A DNA stretch of 64,000 bases. Source: Pseudomonas sp. ATCC 13867 (GTDB lineage: Bacteria; Pseudomonadota; Gammaproteobacteria; Pseudomonadales; Pseudomonadaceae). Shown one piece after another: positions 22,710-31,603 of the stretch (positions are counted from its first letter, which is position 1; each line of letters starts with the position of its first letter). The stretch is taken from contig NC_020829.1 in assembly GCF_000349845.1 (NCBI RefSeq), forward strand, positions 1,240,001 through 1,304,000, in the 5' to 3' direction. The position numbers and the translations under genes were made by a program. The notes below the pieces were generated by a model. The model searched no databases. It saw only the letters and a list, made by a program, of their open reading frames with translations, and was not told where the DNA came from.

Positions 22710-22744
22710 GGAGATAGGCTAGGGTGCACTTCGGAGGAGAGCAC

Positions 22745-23428
22745 ATGCGCATTCTGTTGGTTGAAGACAATCGGGACATTCTGGCCAATATGGCCGACTA
22801 CCTCGGACTCAAGGGGTATACGGTGGATTGCGCGCAGGACGGGCTTTCCGGGCTGCACCTGGCGGCCACGTCCCATTACGACCTGATCGTGCTCGACGTC
22901 ATGTTGCCGGGGCTGGACGGTTTCACACTGTGCCGCCGCCTGCGCGAGGACGCCCGCCGCGACACGCCGGTGATCATGCTCACCGCCCGTGACCAACTGG
23001 ATGACCGCCTGCAGGGCTTCCGCTCCGGGGCCGACGACTACCTGCTCAAGCCCTTCGCGCTCTCCGAACTGGCCGCCCGCATCGAAGCGGTGCTGCGCCG
23101 CAGCCAGGGCGGTGGCCGCCGCGAGCTGCAGGTCGGCGACCTGAGCTACAACCTCGACACGCTGGAAGTGATCCGCAGCGGCAAGCCGCTCAAGCTCAAC
23201 CCCATCGGCCTGAAGCTGTTGGCCGTGCTGATGCAGAAGAGCCCCCACGTGGTTCGCCGCGACGTACTCGAAGAAGCGGTCTGGGGCGATGACTGTCCCG
23301 ACAGCGACAGCCTGCGCAGCCATGTCCACCAGCTTCGCCAGGTGATCGACAAGCCTTTCGACTCCTCCCTGCTGCACACGGTGCACGGCGTCGGCTACAA
23401 GCTGGCGGAGGAAGCGCATGGAGTATAA
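22745..23428 (+). CDS. colR: Response regulator ColR
   Basis: ColR is an OmpR-family DNA-binding regulator that, with ColS, maintains envelope integrity and metal tolerance in Pseudomonas. I start at the ATG at 22745 (MRILLVEDNRDILANMADYL), which follows GGAGGA, rather than at the GTG at 22724. The 227-residue protein has a receiver domain with Asp in LIVLDVMLPGLDG and Lys in YLLKPF, and a winged-helix domain with RRDVLEEAVWGDD and HQLRQVIDKPF. The 3' end overlaps colS by 11 bases. Confidence 0.95.
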   Translation: MRILLVEDNRDILANMADYLGLKGYTVDCAQDGLSGLHLAATSHYDLIVLDVMLPGLDGFTLCRRLREDARRDTPVIMLTARDQLDDRLQGFRSGADDYLLKPFALSELAARIEAVLRRSQGGGRRELQVGDLSYNLDTLEVIRSGKPLKLNPIGLKLLAVLMQKSPHVVRRDVLEEAVWGDDCPDSDSLRSHVHQLRQVIDKPFDSSLLHTVHGVGYKLAEEAHGV

Positions 23429-24692
23429 GCAGAGCCTTTCCCGACGGATTGTCTTTGCCTTCGTACTCATGACCGCCGCGGTCGGCGGGCTCTTTTCGGT
23501 GGGAATCGTCGGGGTGGTCCACGTCGTCGAGGAGCGGCTGATCTCCCGCGATCTGGGCGGCGAACTCGATCGGATTCTCCAGGAAGACCTGGAAACCGGG
23601 CAGACACCCAAGCTCGATCCCGGCATGCGTTTCTTCATCAGCGATGGCCAGGGTGTGTATGCGATGCCACCGGCGTTGCGCCGCCTGGATGACGGTTTCC
23701 ACGAAGTGTTCGACGGCGAATTGTCCTTCCACGCGCTGGTGCGCGATGAGGACGGCCGGCGCTTCGTGCTGCTGCAGGACCAGAGCGATTTCGAGGCGCG
23801 CGAGCAGATTCTCTATGCCGCCGTGGTGACCGGCTATGTACTCAGCCTGACGCTGGCCGGCCTGCTGGGCTGGCTGTTGTCGCGCAAGGTCATGGAACCC
23901 GTGGCCCGCCTGGCGCGTCAGGTGCGCCACCGCGACCAGTTGCTGGAGCTGGCGCCGCCGATGGCGCCGGACTACGCCAATGACGAAGTGGGTGAGCTGG
24001 CGGCGGCCTTCGATTACGCGATGGGCCGCCTGCACGACGTGTTGACCCGGGAAAAACTCTTCACCAGCGACGTCAGCCACGAATTGCGGACGCCGCTGAT
24101 GGTAATCGCCACCAGTTGCGAGCTGCTGGCCGAGGAGCCCGGGCTGAGCGCCAGGGCCCGCAGCCAACTGGCGCGGATGACCAGTGCCTGCGAGGAAATG
24201 CGCGACCTGGTGCAGACCTTCCTGTTGCTGGCGCGCTCGCAGCGCAAGGACATGGGGATCGTCCCGCAGGCCGGCTTGCGACAGATCGCCGAGGAACTGG
24301 TGGCGCAGTGGCGCGAACCGATCGAAGCGAAAGGATTAAGGCTGGAGTTCAGTGGCACGGATGCCATGCACGGTGAGTTCAATGCTCCCTTCCTGCGCTC
24401 CGTGATGAGCAATTTATTGCGCAATGCGATGCATTACACCGAAACCGGCAGCATCCGCTTACAACTTTCCACGACCGGATTCTGGGTCGAGGACACCGGC
24501 GCGGGAATTCCCGAAGAGCAGCGTGAGCGGGTGTTCCAGCCGTTCGTGCGTGGCTCGAACCCGCGTGGCGAGGGGCTTGGGCTGGGGCTGTCGCTGGTCA
24601 AGCGTATCTGCGCCTCGGAGAGCTGGGACGTCAGCCTCCGTCCGGTGGAGCCGCACGGCTGTCGCTTCGAAGTTCGCCTAGCCGTTGTTTGA
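23418..24692 (+). CDS. colS: Sensor histidine kinase ColS
   Basis: ColS senses excess Zn or Fe(III) in the periplasm and phosphorylates ColR. The 424-residue protein has a first membrane segment near residues 11-38, a periplasmic domain of about 100 residues, a second segment near 133-155, a HAMP linker, the H-box FTSDVSHELRTPLMVIATSC, and ATP-domain boxes VMSNLLRNAMHY and GLGLGLSLVKRI. Two ExxE motifs (EDLE and EARE) lie in the periplasmic part; ExxE motifs bind metal in ColS of P. putida. The start overlaps the end of colR. Confidence 0.94.
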   Translation: MEYKQSLSRRIVFAFVLMTAAVGGLFSVGIVGVVHVVEERLISRDLGGELDRILQEDLETGQTPKLDPGMRFFISDGQGVYAMPPALRRLDDGFHEVFDGELSFHALVRDEDGRRFVLLQDQSDFEAREQILYAAVVTGYVLSLTLAGLLGWLLSRKVMEPVARLARQVRHRDQLLELAPPMAPDYANDEVGELAAAFDYAMGRLHDVLTREKLFTSDVSHELRTPLMVIATSCELLAEEPGLSARARSQLARMTSACEEMRDLVQTFLLLARSQRKDMGIVPQAGLRQIAEELVAQWREPIEAKGLRLEFSGTDAMHGEFNAPFLRSVMSNLLRNAMHYTETGSIRLQLSTTGFWVEDTGAGIPEEQRERVFQPFVRGSNPRGEGLGLGLSLVKRICASESWDVSLRPVEPHGCRFEVRLAVV

Positions 24693-24705
24693 CGAAATCT
24701 TCACA
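24689..24705 (+). promoter_or_regulatory. Candidate ColR box upstream of the methyltransferase gene
   Basis: TTGACGAAATCTTCACA spans the colS stop codon and lies 71 bases upstream of the next start. It is the near-twin of the minus-strand element at 22671-22687. Confidence 0.55.
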
Positions 24706-24775
24706 AGTGCATGACCCGGCTGTGACAGGCTGGTTCATATCGTTCGACCTGAAAAATGGGATAGGTAAACACCCG

Positions 24776-25447
24776 ATGAGCGAAAAAATCGTCGATCTGG
24801 AATTTTCCCAGAAATACGACCGTGAGCATGCTGAACGCTATCTGCGCAAGCATCAGGCCGGACTGTCGCGGAAACTTTCTCACTGGCGGGATGTCCAAGT
24901 CGCCCGCCAGGCACTCAAGCTCGCCGGTCAGCCCAATCTGGTGCTCGACCTGCCATGCGGTGCAGGGCGCTTCTGGCCGATGCTGGCCGAAAAGGAAAAC
25001 CGCGTGATCATCGGCGCCGACAATTCGCCGGACATGATCGCGGTTGCGTGCGCCGGGCAGCCGGAAGAGGTTGTAAAACGCGTCCGACCTTTGCAGACTT
25101 CGGCGTTTGCCATCGATCTGCCGGACAACGCCGTCGACAGCATCTTCTCGATGCGCCTGATGCACCACATCGGCGACGTGAACGACCGACGGACCATGCT
25201 GCGCGAGTTCCACCGCGTCACTCGCGACACGGTGATCCTGTCGATGTGGGTGGATGGCAACTTCAAGTCCTGGAAACGCAAGCGTGCCGAAGCCTCTCGC
25301 AAGAAGCATGACTACCAGAACCGTTTCGTGATTCCGGCCAAGACCATCGAGGCGGAGTTCCGCCAAGCTGGTTTCAAGGTTCAGGATCACATCGATTTCG
25401 TCCCGTTCATCCACATGTGGCGGGTCTACATTTTGCGTAAGGAATAA
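24776..25447 (+). CDS. SAM-dependent methyltransferase of the ColRS cluster
   Basis: The 223-residue protein (MSEKIVDLEFSQKYDREHAE) is a class I methyltransferase. Motif I is VLDLPCGAGRFWPML near residues 61-75, followed by VIIGADNSPDMI and the later AIDLPDNAVDSIFSMRLMHH block. The 83-base gap after colS contains the candidate ColR box. The next gene encodes an InaA-type kinase, starting 2 bases after this stop. The pair resembles methyltransferase/kinase couples that modify LPS, such as WbdD, but the substrate here is not known. Confidence 0.85.
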   Translation: MSEKIVDLEFSQKYDREHAERYLRKHQAGLSRKLSHWRDVQVARQALKLAGQPNLVLDLPCGAGRFWPMLAEKENRVIIGADNSPDMIAVACAGQPEEVVKRVRPLQTSAFAIDLPDNAVDSIFSMRLMHHIGDVNDRRTMLREFHRVTRDTVILSMWVDGNFKSWKRKRAEASRKKHDYQNRFVIPAKTIEAEFRQAGFKVQDHIDFVPFIHMWRVYILRKE

Positions 25448-25449
25448 CA

Positions 25450-26154
25450 ATGGCCGCTGATCTGGCATCTCTGCAGCAAATTTCCGGTGAAAACGCTATC
25501 GATCGCTGGTTGCAGATTCCCGGCAAATGGGTAGAGGAACCGAATCGGCGGCGCGGCGGCGAAAGCGGTGTGCAGCGCGTCCTGACGTCCGACGGGCGCA
25601 TGCTGTACCGCAAGCAGCAGATGGGGCACATCTATCGCGACCTGCTGCACCCCTTCGGTTATCCCACTGCCATTCGTGAGCGTGACGCGCTGAAGGCCGC
25701 CGAGGCCCTGGGCGTGAAGGTGCCGACCCTGGTCTACGCCGGTTGCCGCAAGGTCAACGGCGAATGGCAGGCGCTGCTGGTCACCGAATCCCTCGACGGA
25801 TTCGCCAGCCTGGAAGACTGCTACGCCCGCGGCGACCGCGAACGTTGGGGCGAAACGCTGCATCAACGCATTCTGCAACAATACGGTAGTACCCTCGCCA
25901 AGCTTAACGCCGGCCATTGGCAGCATGGCTGCCTGTACCTCAAGCACGTCTTCGTGCGGGTGGACGGTGACAAGATCGATGTGGCGCTGATCGACATGGA
26001 GAAGGCCCGCCGACGCTTCAGCGCCCAACGCGCTGCGCGTCACGACCTCCGCCAGGTGAAACGCCGTTCGTCGTGGACAGAGGCGCAGTGGCAAGCCTTT
26101 GTCTATGGTTACCAAGCGGCGTTTGGCAGCGCCATCAAAGGGTTGCAGACATGA
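25450..26154 (+). CDS. inaA: Lipopolysaccharide kinase, InaA/WaaP family
   Basis: The 234-residue protein belongs to the LPS-core kinase family. The catalytic loop reads HGCLYLKHVFV near residues 159-169, followed by IDVALIDMEKARRR with the metal-binding Asp. An N-terminal SGVQRVLTSDGRMLYRKQQM segment carries the ATP-site Lys. It would phosphorylate a sugar of the LPS core or a related glycan at the inner membrane. AAGGA precedes the ATG. The gene sits 2 bases after the methyltransferase gene, and its stop overlaps the next start. Confidence 0.88.
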   Translation: MAADLASLQQISGENAIDRWLQIPGKWVEEPNRRRGGESGVQRVLTSDGRMLYRKQQMGHIYRDLLHPFGYPTAIRERDALKAAEALGVKVPTLVYAGCRKVNGEWQALLVTESLDGFASLEDCYARGDRERWGETLHQRILQQYGSTLAKLNAGHWQHGCLYLKHVFVRVDGDKIDVALIDMEKARRRFSAQRAARHDLRQVKRRSSWTEAQWQAFVYGYQAAFGSAIKGLQT

Positions 26155-26381
26155 AGTTAGAAATTACGCGAAGTTTGCTCCTGCTCGGCGCGCTCGGGGT
26201 GGCCACCCTTGCGGCGGCGGCTTGGCATGAACCCTCTCCCTCGGTCATTTCCAGCAGGGCCGATCTGGATACCTGTCCGGTTCCGCCCAACATGCGTGCA
26301 AAACAGGTCGTCCGTCCGGATCAGGACCTGCTGCTGTTCATGTTCGGTATGTCGCAGGGCGGAGTCGCGCAATCGCGCTGA
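26151..26381 (+). CDS. Small membrane-anchored protein of unknown function
   Basis: The 76-residue protein starts [20 protein letters not shown], a single hydrophobic segment acting as signal anchor or signal peptide. The tail is of about 50 residues with one Cys-Pro ([20 protein letters not shown]) and an end rich in Phe, Met and Gly. Its ATG overlaps the inaA stop (ATGA), so translation is probably coupled. I recognise no family. A terminator follows, making it the last gene of the colRS run. Confidence 0.75.
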   Translation: MKLEITRSLLLLGALGVATLAAAAWHEPSPSVISSRADLDTCPVPPNMRAKQVVRPDQDLLLFMFGMSQGGVAQSR

Positions 26382-26397
26382 TTTCGCGTATCTGACG

Positions 26398-26424
26398 AGA
26401 ACCCCGCTGCGGCGGGGTTTTTTA
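26398..26424 (+). terminator. Terminator of the colRS-inaA operon
   Basis: The stem AACCCCGC/GCGGGGTT with a TGCG loop is followed by T residues, 19 bases after the last stop codon. Confidence 0.88.
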
Positions 26425-26472
26425 TGGGCGACGGGTTTAGACTGCCGGTTCGAAGCCTGCAATGAGACGAGC

Positions 26473-27666
26473 ATGAGCGACAGCGCATTTTCCCGGCGGA
26501 TCGTGCAGAACCTGCTGGATACCGACTTCTACAAGCTGAGCATGATGCAGGCGGTGCTGCACAACTACCCCAATGCCGAGGTGGAGTGGGAGTTTCGCTG
26601 TCGCAACGACGAAGACCTGCGAGCCTACCTCGACCCCGTGCGTGAGCAGATCGAGTACCTGGCGGAGCTGTCGTTCGCGCCCCAGGAGCTGGCTTTTCTC
26701 GAGCGTATTCCGTTCTTCAAGCCGGACTTCATCCGCTTCCTTGGCCTGTTTCGCTTCAATCCCTGCTATGTGCAACTGGGCGTCGAGAATGGCGAGTTCT
26801 ACCTTCGCCTCAAGGGCCCCTGGCTGCATGTGATCCTGTTCGAAGTGCCGCTGCTGGCCACCATCAGCGAGGTGCGCAACCGCCACCGTTATCCGGGCGC
26901 CTCGCTGGCGGCAGTGTGCGATCGCCTGCAGGAGAAGCTCGACTGGCTGCGTGGCGAGGCCAGCGCCGAGGAACTGGCCGGTTTCAAGATGGCCGATTTC
27001 GGCACCCGTCGGCGATTCTCCTATCCGGTGCAGGAGGCCGTGGTACGGGGCTTGCGCGACGGCTTCCCCGGTCATTTCGTCGGCACCAGCAACGTGCACC
27101 TGGCGCGCATGCTGGAGGTGAAACCCCTGGGCACTATGGCCCACGAATGGCTGATGGCGCACCAGCAGCTCGGCCCGAGGCTGATCGACAGCCAGGCCGC
27201 CGCACTGGATTGCTGGGTTCGCGAGTACCGTGGCCAGTTGGGGATCGCCCTGACCGATTGCATCACGATGGAGGCGTTCCTGGCCGATTTCGACCTGTAT
27301 TTCGCCAAGCTCTTCGACGGCCTGCGCCATGATTCGGGCGATCCGCTGGCGTGGGCGGAAAAGGCCATCCGACACTACGAGCACCTGGGCATCGATCCAC
27401 GGAGCAAGACCCTGGTGTTCTCCGATGGCCTGAACCTGCCGCGCGCGCTGGAAATCTACCGGGCGCTGCGGGGGCGTATCGATGTCAGTTTCGGCATCGG
27501 TACCCATTTCACCTGCGATGTGCCTGACGCGGCGCCGATGAACATCGTGCTGAAGATGACCGCTTGCAATGGCCACCCGGTGGCGAAGATTTCCGATACG
27601 CCGGGCAAGACCCAGTGCAAGGACGAAAACTTCCTTCACTATCTCAAACACGTCTTCAAAGTCTGA
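26473..27666 (+). CDS. pncB: Nicotinate phosphoribosyltransferase
   Basis: PncB makes nicotinate mononucleotide from nicotinate and PRPP in NAD salvage. The 397-residue product starts [20 protein letters not shown] and shows the family blocks [37 protein letters not shown], the catalytic-His-bearing [14 protein letters not shown], and [19 protein letters not shown]. The long open frame upstream is not coding; the ATG at 26473 follows the preceding terminator. It has its own transcription unit. Confidence 0.95.
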   Translation: MSDSAFSRRIVQNLLDTDFYKLSMMQAVLHNYPNAEVEWEFRCRNDEDLRAYLDPVREQIEYLAELSFAPQELAFLERIPFFKPDFIRFLGLFRFNPCYVQLGVENGEFYLRLKGPWLHVILFEVPLLATISEVRNRHRYPGASLAAVCDRLQEKLDWLRGEASAEELAGFKMADFGTRRRFSYPVQEAVVRGLRDGFPGHFVGTSNVHLARMLEVKPLGTMAHEWLMAHQQLGPRLIDSQAAALDCWVREYRGQLGIALTDCITMEAFLADFDLYFAKLFDGLRHDSGDPLAWAEKAIRHYEHLGIDPRSKTLVFSDGLNLPRALEIYRALRGRIDVSFGIGTHFTCDVPDAAPMNIVLKMTACNGHPVAKISDTPGKTQCKDENFLHYLKHVFKV

Positions 27667-27749
27667 GCACGCCGGTTTGCGCAGTGTTGCGTGACGCGCC
27701 AGTCTTAGCGGACGATCCACCGCGACCATCCATTGACGGGGAATGACGG

Positions 27750-29237
27750 ATGCCAGCAACGAACGAACTGATCATTGGTGCGGGTCCGGACGGCCAGCCG
27801 GTCAGCCAGGCCTGGAAGCTTGCCAACCGTCACGGCCTGATCGCCGGGGCCACCGGCACCGGCAAGACGGTTACGCTGCAGCGCCTGGCCGAGTCCTTCA
27901 GCGACGCCGGTATCGCGGTCTTCGCCGCCGATATCAAGGGTGACCTGTGCGGTATCGCCGCCGCCGGCAACCCGCAGGGCAAGGTGGCCGAGCGCATCGC
28001 CAGCATGCCTTGGCTGAATTACACCCCCAAGGCCTACCCGGTGAGCCTGTGGGACGTCGCCGGCAAGTCCGGGCATCCGTTGCGCACCACGCTGTCCGAG
28101 ATGGGGCCGCTGCTGCTGGCCAACCTGCTGGAGTTGACCGAGAGCCAGCAGGCCGCACTGTTCGCCGCCTTCAAGGTGGCGGATCGTGAGGGGCTGTTGC
28201 TGCTCGATCTGAAGGACCTGAAGGCGCTGCTCAACCACTTCAAGGAGCACCCGGAAATCCTCGGCGAAGACCGTGCGCTGTTCACCGGCGCTTCGTCCCA
28301 GGCCCTGCTGCGGCGCCTGGCGCTGCTGGAGCAGCAGGGCGCCGAGGACTTCTTCGGCGAGCCGGCGCTGCAACTGGAAGACCTGCTGCGCCCCGAGGCC
28401 GATGGTCGTGGCCGCATCCACCTGCTGGACGCCAGCAAGCTGGTGCATGACGCGCCCAAGGTCTATGCCACCTTCCTGCTCTGGCTGCTGGCGGAGCTGT
28501 TCGAGCAACTGCCCGAGCGTGGCGATGCCGACAAGCCGCTCCTTGCGCTGTTCTTCGACGAAGCGCACCTGCTGTTCAACGGCACGCCCAAGGCACTGCA
28601 GGACCGCCTGGAGCAAGTGGTGCGGCTGATCCGTTCCAAGGGTGTGGGCGTGTACTTCGTCACCCAGTCGCCGAGCGACCTGCCCGACGACGTTCTGGCG
28701 CAGCTTGGCCTGCGCGTCCAGCACGGCCTGCGCGCGTTCACCGCCAAGGAGCAGAAGTCGCTGCGCGCGGTGGCTGACGGCTTCCGCCCGAACCCGGCGT
28801 TCGACACCCTCAAGGTGCTGACCGAGCTGGGCATCGGCGAGGCGTTGGTGGGCACGCTGGAGGAGAAGGGCACGCCGGCGATGGTCCAGCGCGTCGCCGT
28901 GGCGCCGCCGCAATCGCGCATCGGCCCGCTGACCGACGCCGAGCGGGCCGAGATCGTCCGCCGCTCGCCGCTGGCTGGCCGTTATGACCAGCCGATCGAC
29001 CGCGAGTCGGCCTATGAACGCCTGACCGGCCGCGCTGACGACAAGATGGCGCCGACGGAGTCCAAGCCGGAGGAGAAGGGCATCGGTAGTGACCTCGGCG
29101 GGTTGGCCGGCGAACTGCTGGGGACCCTGGCCAGCCAGACGGCGAAGACCGTGGTGCGTCAGGCGGCCAACCAGATTGGCCGGCAACTGGTGCGTGGATT
29201 GATGGGCGCGCTGCTGGGCGGCAGCAAGCGGCGTTGA
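27750..29237 (+). CDS. HerA/YjgR-like DUF853 ATPase
   Basis: The 495-residue protein is a P-loop ATPase of the HerA/FtsK superfamily. Walker A is GATGTGKTVT near residues 33-42, and Walker B is LLALFFDEAHLLFNG near residues 264-278. The ADIKGDLCGIAAAG block and the arginine-rich QVVRLIRSKGVGVYFVTQSP follow. The C-terminus is a Gly-rich helix (IGRQLVRGLMGALLGGSKRR). This is the DUF853 (YjgR) family, function unknown, with no HerA partner nuclease nearby. Confidence 0.87.
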   Translation: MPATNELIIGAGPDGQPVSQAWKLANRHGLIAGATGTGKTVTLQRLAESFSDAGIAVFAADIKGDLCGIAAAGNPQGKVAERIASMPWLNYTPKAYPVSLWDVAGKSGHPLRTTLSEMGPLLLANLLELTESQQAALFAAFKVADREGLLLLDLKDLKALLNHFKEHPEILGEDRALFTGASSQALLRRLALLEQQGAEDFFGEPALQLEDLLRPEADGRGRIHLLDASKLVHDAPKVYATFLLWLLAELFEQLPERGDADKPLLALFFDEAHLLFNGTPKALQDRLEQVVRLIRSKGVGVYFVTQSPSDLPDDVLAQLGLRVQHGLRAFTAKEQKSLRAVADGFRPNPAFDTLKVLTELGIGEALVGTLEEKGTPAMVQRVAVAPPQSRIGPLTDAERAEIVRRSPLAGRYDQPIDRESAYERLTGRADDKMAPTESKPEEKGIGSDLGGLAGELLGTLASQTAKTVVRQAANQIGRQLVRGLMGALLGGSKRR

Positions 29238-29243
29238 TGGGTT

Positions 29244-29297
29244 GGTTCGCGAGCTACAAGGCTCGCTGGACCTGTAGGAGCGAGCTGGCTCGCGAAC
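29244..29297. repeat. REP inverted repeat pair
   Basis: The right copy runs from CTGTAGGAGCGAGCTGGCTC into GCGAAC (29272-29297). A degraded inverted copy lies just to its left (29244-29270). It is followed at once by a bidirectional terminator. Confidence 0.85.
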
Positions 29298-29300
29298 AAC

Positions 29301-29326
29301 AAAAAGGCGCCCGAAGGCGCCTTTTT
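29301..29326. terminator. Bidirectional terminator
   Basis: The stem AAAAAGGCGCC/GGCGCCTTTTT with a CGAA loop lies between the convergent ATPase and chemoreceptor genes. Confidence 0.93.
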
Positions 29327-29340
29327 CATGTCCGTACCGA

Positions 29341-31236
29341 TCAGATACGGAAACTGTCCACCAACTGCCGCAGCCGTCCGGCCTGGTTCTCCAGGTCGGC
29401 GCAGGCGCGCAGGGTGGCCTGGAGGTTTTCCACACCCTCCTGGTTCAGGGTGTTGATCTCGGTGATGTCCATGTTCAGCGAGTCGACCACGGCGGTCTGC
29501 TCCTCGGTGGCGGTGGCGACCGACTGGTTCATCGAGTCGATCTCGCCGATGCGGTGGGTGACGCTGGCCAGACGTTCGCCGGCGCGGTTGGCGATCTCCA
29601 CGCTTTCCAGGCTGTAGCGCTGGCTCTCGGTCATGGTGTCCACGGCTTCGCGGGCGCCGACCTGCAGCTCCTCGATCATCTTCTGGATCTGCTGAGCCGA
29701 CTCCTGGGCGCGGTGGGCGAGGTTGCGCACCTCGTCGGCCACCACGGCGAAGCCGCGACCGGCCTCGCCGGCGCGGGCCGCTTCGATGGCGGCGTTGAGG
29801 GCCAGCAGGTTGGTCTGCTCGGAGATGCCTTTGATCACCTCCAGAATCTGGCCGATGTTTACCGTGCGGCTGTTCAGCGCCTCGATGTTGGCGCAGGCCG
29901 AGCTGATCTTGTCGGAGAGCTGGTTCATCGCGCTGATGGTCTGCTCGACCACCTGGCGGCCGTCGCCGGCCTGGTGCGAGGCATCGGTGGCATGGTGCGA
30001 GGCATCGGCGGCATTGCGGGCGATTTCCTGGGCGGCGGCGCCCAGTTCGTTGATCGCCGCGGCGACGCTGTTGGTGCGGTTGGCCTGCTCGTCGGAGTTG
30101 CTCATGGACGAGTTGGAGGCGTTGACCACCAGTTGCGAGACGTCATGCAGGTTGCGCGCGGTGGAGGCCACTTCGCGGATCGACTCGTGGATGCGCTCGA
30201 CGAAGCGGTTGAAGGCGTTGGCCAGCACGCCGAATTCGTCGTTGCTGGCGACTTTCAGGCGCTGGGTGAGGTCGCCGTCGCCCTGGGCGATATCCTGCAT
30301 GGCGCGGCCCATGTCGGTCAGCGGGGCCATCAGTACGCGGATCAGCATGCCCAGCAGGAACAGGATGGCGACGATGGCGATGACCGTGGCGATGATGGCC
30401 GAGGTACGGAAGTCGCTGAGCATGGCGTAGGCGGCGTCCTTGTCCAGCACCAGGGCGACGTACCAGGTCACGCCTGGCAGGCCTTTCACCGGAGTCATGG
30501 ACACCAGTTGGTCCTTGCCGTCGAGGCTGACTTCCTGCACGCCGGCCTGCACCTTCGGGGCACCCTGCGGGTAGATGTCGGCCAGGCTCTTGAAGATCGA
30601 CTGGCTGTCCGGATGCAGCAGGATCTTGCCGGCATCGCTGACCAGGAAGGCATAACCATCACCGTCGAACTTCAGGGAGTTGATGATGGCGGTGATGGTT
30701 TCCAGCTTCATGTCGCCGGCGGCGACGCCGACCAGTTGACCGTTGCGCATCACCGGCATGGACATGGCGAGGATCTGCTCGCCGGTGCCGGCGTCGAGGA
30801 AGGGCTCGGTGACGATCAGGCGGCCGGCGGCCACGGCGTCCTTGTACCAGCCGCGGGTGCGTGGGTCGTAGCCATCGGGCATCGGCGAGAAGGGGCGCAT
30901 GGTGAACACGCCGCTGGCGGCTTCGCCTAGGTAGACCGATTCGAAATTCTTCTGGAATACCGCCTGTTCCAGCACGTGCTGGATGCGCTCGGGCGTCGGT
31001 TCCTGGTCAGCCAGTTGCGCGGCTTCGCTTTCCACCAGTTGGATGCGACCCTCCAGCCAGCTCTGGATATTGCTGGCGGTGAGGCTGCCGAGTTCGCTCA
31101 GGTAGGCGTCGGTATCGGCGTGGATCGCTTCACGTTGACGGAAGTCGTTGAAGAGGATGAAGCAGGCGAAGGCGAAGATGACCACGAGGGAGGCCGCCAG
31201 AAGGATCTTCTTGGCGAAGGACAGCGAACGAAGCAT
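29341..31236 (-). CDS. Methyl-accepting chemotaxis protein with a dCache sensor domain
   Basis: The 631-residue receptor has a first membrane segment near residues 9-30, a periplasmic dCache domain (about 35-275), a second segment near 280-303, a HAMP domain and a signalling tip (ISEQTNLLALNAAIEAARAG). The ligand region reads YDPRTRGWYKDAV, then VTEPFLDAGTG, then GVAAGDM. This is close to the amino-acid-binding pattern of PctA-type receptors, but the Tyr of TEPY is Phe here. It lacks the C-terminal CheR/CheB pentapeptide. It sits next to the tad locus, where from memory PAO1 has pct genes. Confidence 0.92.
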   Translation of the reverse strand: MLRSLSFAKKILLAASLVVIFAFACFILFNDFRQREAIHADTDAYLSELGSLTASNIQSWLEGRIQLVESEAAQLADQEPTPERIQHVLEQAVFQKNFESVYLGEAASGVFTMRPFSPMPDGYDPRTRGWYKDAVAAGRLIVTEPFLDAGTGEQILAMSMPVMRNGQLVGVAAGDMKLETITAIINSLKFDGDGYAFLVSDAGKILLHPDSQSIFKSLADIYPQGAPKVQAGVQEVSLDGKDQLVSMTPVKGLPGVTWYVALVLDKDAAYAMLSDFRTSAIIATVIAIVAILFLLGMLIRVLMAPLTDMGRAMQDIAQGDGDLTQRLKVASNDEFGVLANAFNRFVERIHESIREVASTARNLHDVSQLVVNASNSSMSNSDEQANRTNSVAAAINELGAAAQEIARNAADASHHATDASHQAGDGRQVVEQTISAMNQLSDKISSACANIEALNSRTVNIGQILEVIKGISEQTNLLALNAAIEAARAGEAGRGFAVVADEVRNLAHRAQESAQQIQKMIEELQVGAREAVDTMTESQRYSLESVEIANRAGERLASVTHRIGEIDSMNQSVATATEEQTAVVDSLNMDITEINTLNQEGVENLQATLRACADLENQAGRLRQLVDSFRI

Positions 31237-31337
31237 CGGTAAAGCATCCTGCAGGTGGAACGAAGAGGTAAGCAGGATGTATCGGCCATGTGCGGCAGAA
31301 CTTTAGGAAGGTTGTGGAGTTTTTTCAGGGACGCAAA

Positions 31338-31370
31338 GAAATATTCCCGCGACTATTCGCGGGAATATCG
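31338..31370 (-). terminator. flp terminator
   Basis: A perfect 12-bp stem (31341-31352 with 31357-31368) and a 4-base loop lie 24 bases beyond the flp stop. On the minus strand it is followed by TTCTTTG. Confidence 0.75.
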
Positions 31371-31393
31371 ATAATTGTCTTGGAGTATCAGCT

Positions 31394-31603
31394 TCAGGGT
31401 GTTGTTTTGGTCAGTTCGGTGTGGACGTTGTCGAAGATGCCGTCAATATCGGTACCGACGATCTTCACTGCTGCGATCATGACTACCGCGATCAATCCGG
31501 CGATGACAGCATATTCGATGGCGGTCGCACCCTCTCTGTCAAAAGCGAATGCCTTGGCCTTGCAATACAACTTCAGAGACAGGTCTTTGATACTCAGATT
31601 CAT
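31394..31603 (-). CDS. flp: Flp type IVb pilin
   Basis: Flp is the major subunit of the Tad pilus. I start at the ATG at 31603 (MNLSIKDLSLKLYCKAKAFA), which has AAGGAGC upstream. The 69-residue prepilin carries the class IVb processing site G-ATAIEY (DREGATAIEYAVIAGLIAVV) followed by the hydrophobic assembly helix. FppA would cut after the Gly near residue 25. It is transcribed away from the rcpC-tadG operon and has its own terminator, so it can be made in large excess. Confidence 0.95.
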   Translation of the reverse strand: MNLSIKDLSLKLYCKAKAFAFDREGATAIEYAVIAGLIAVVMIAAVKIVGTDIDGIFDNVHTELTKTTP

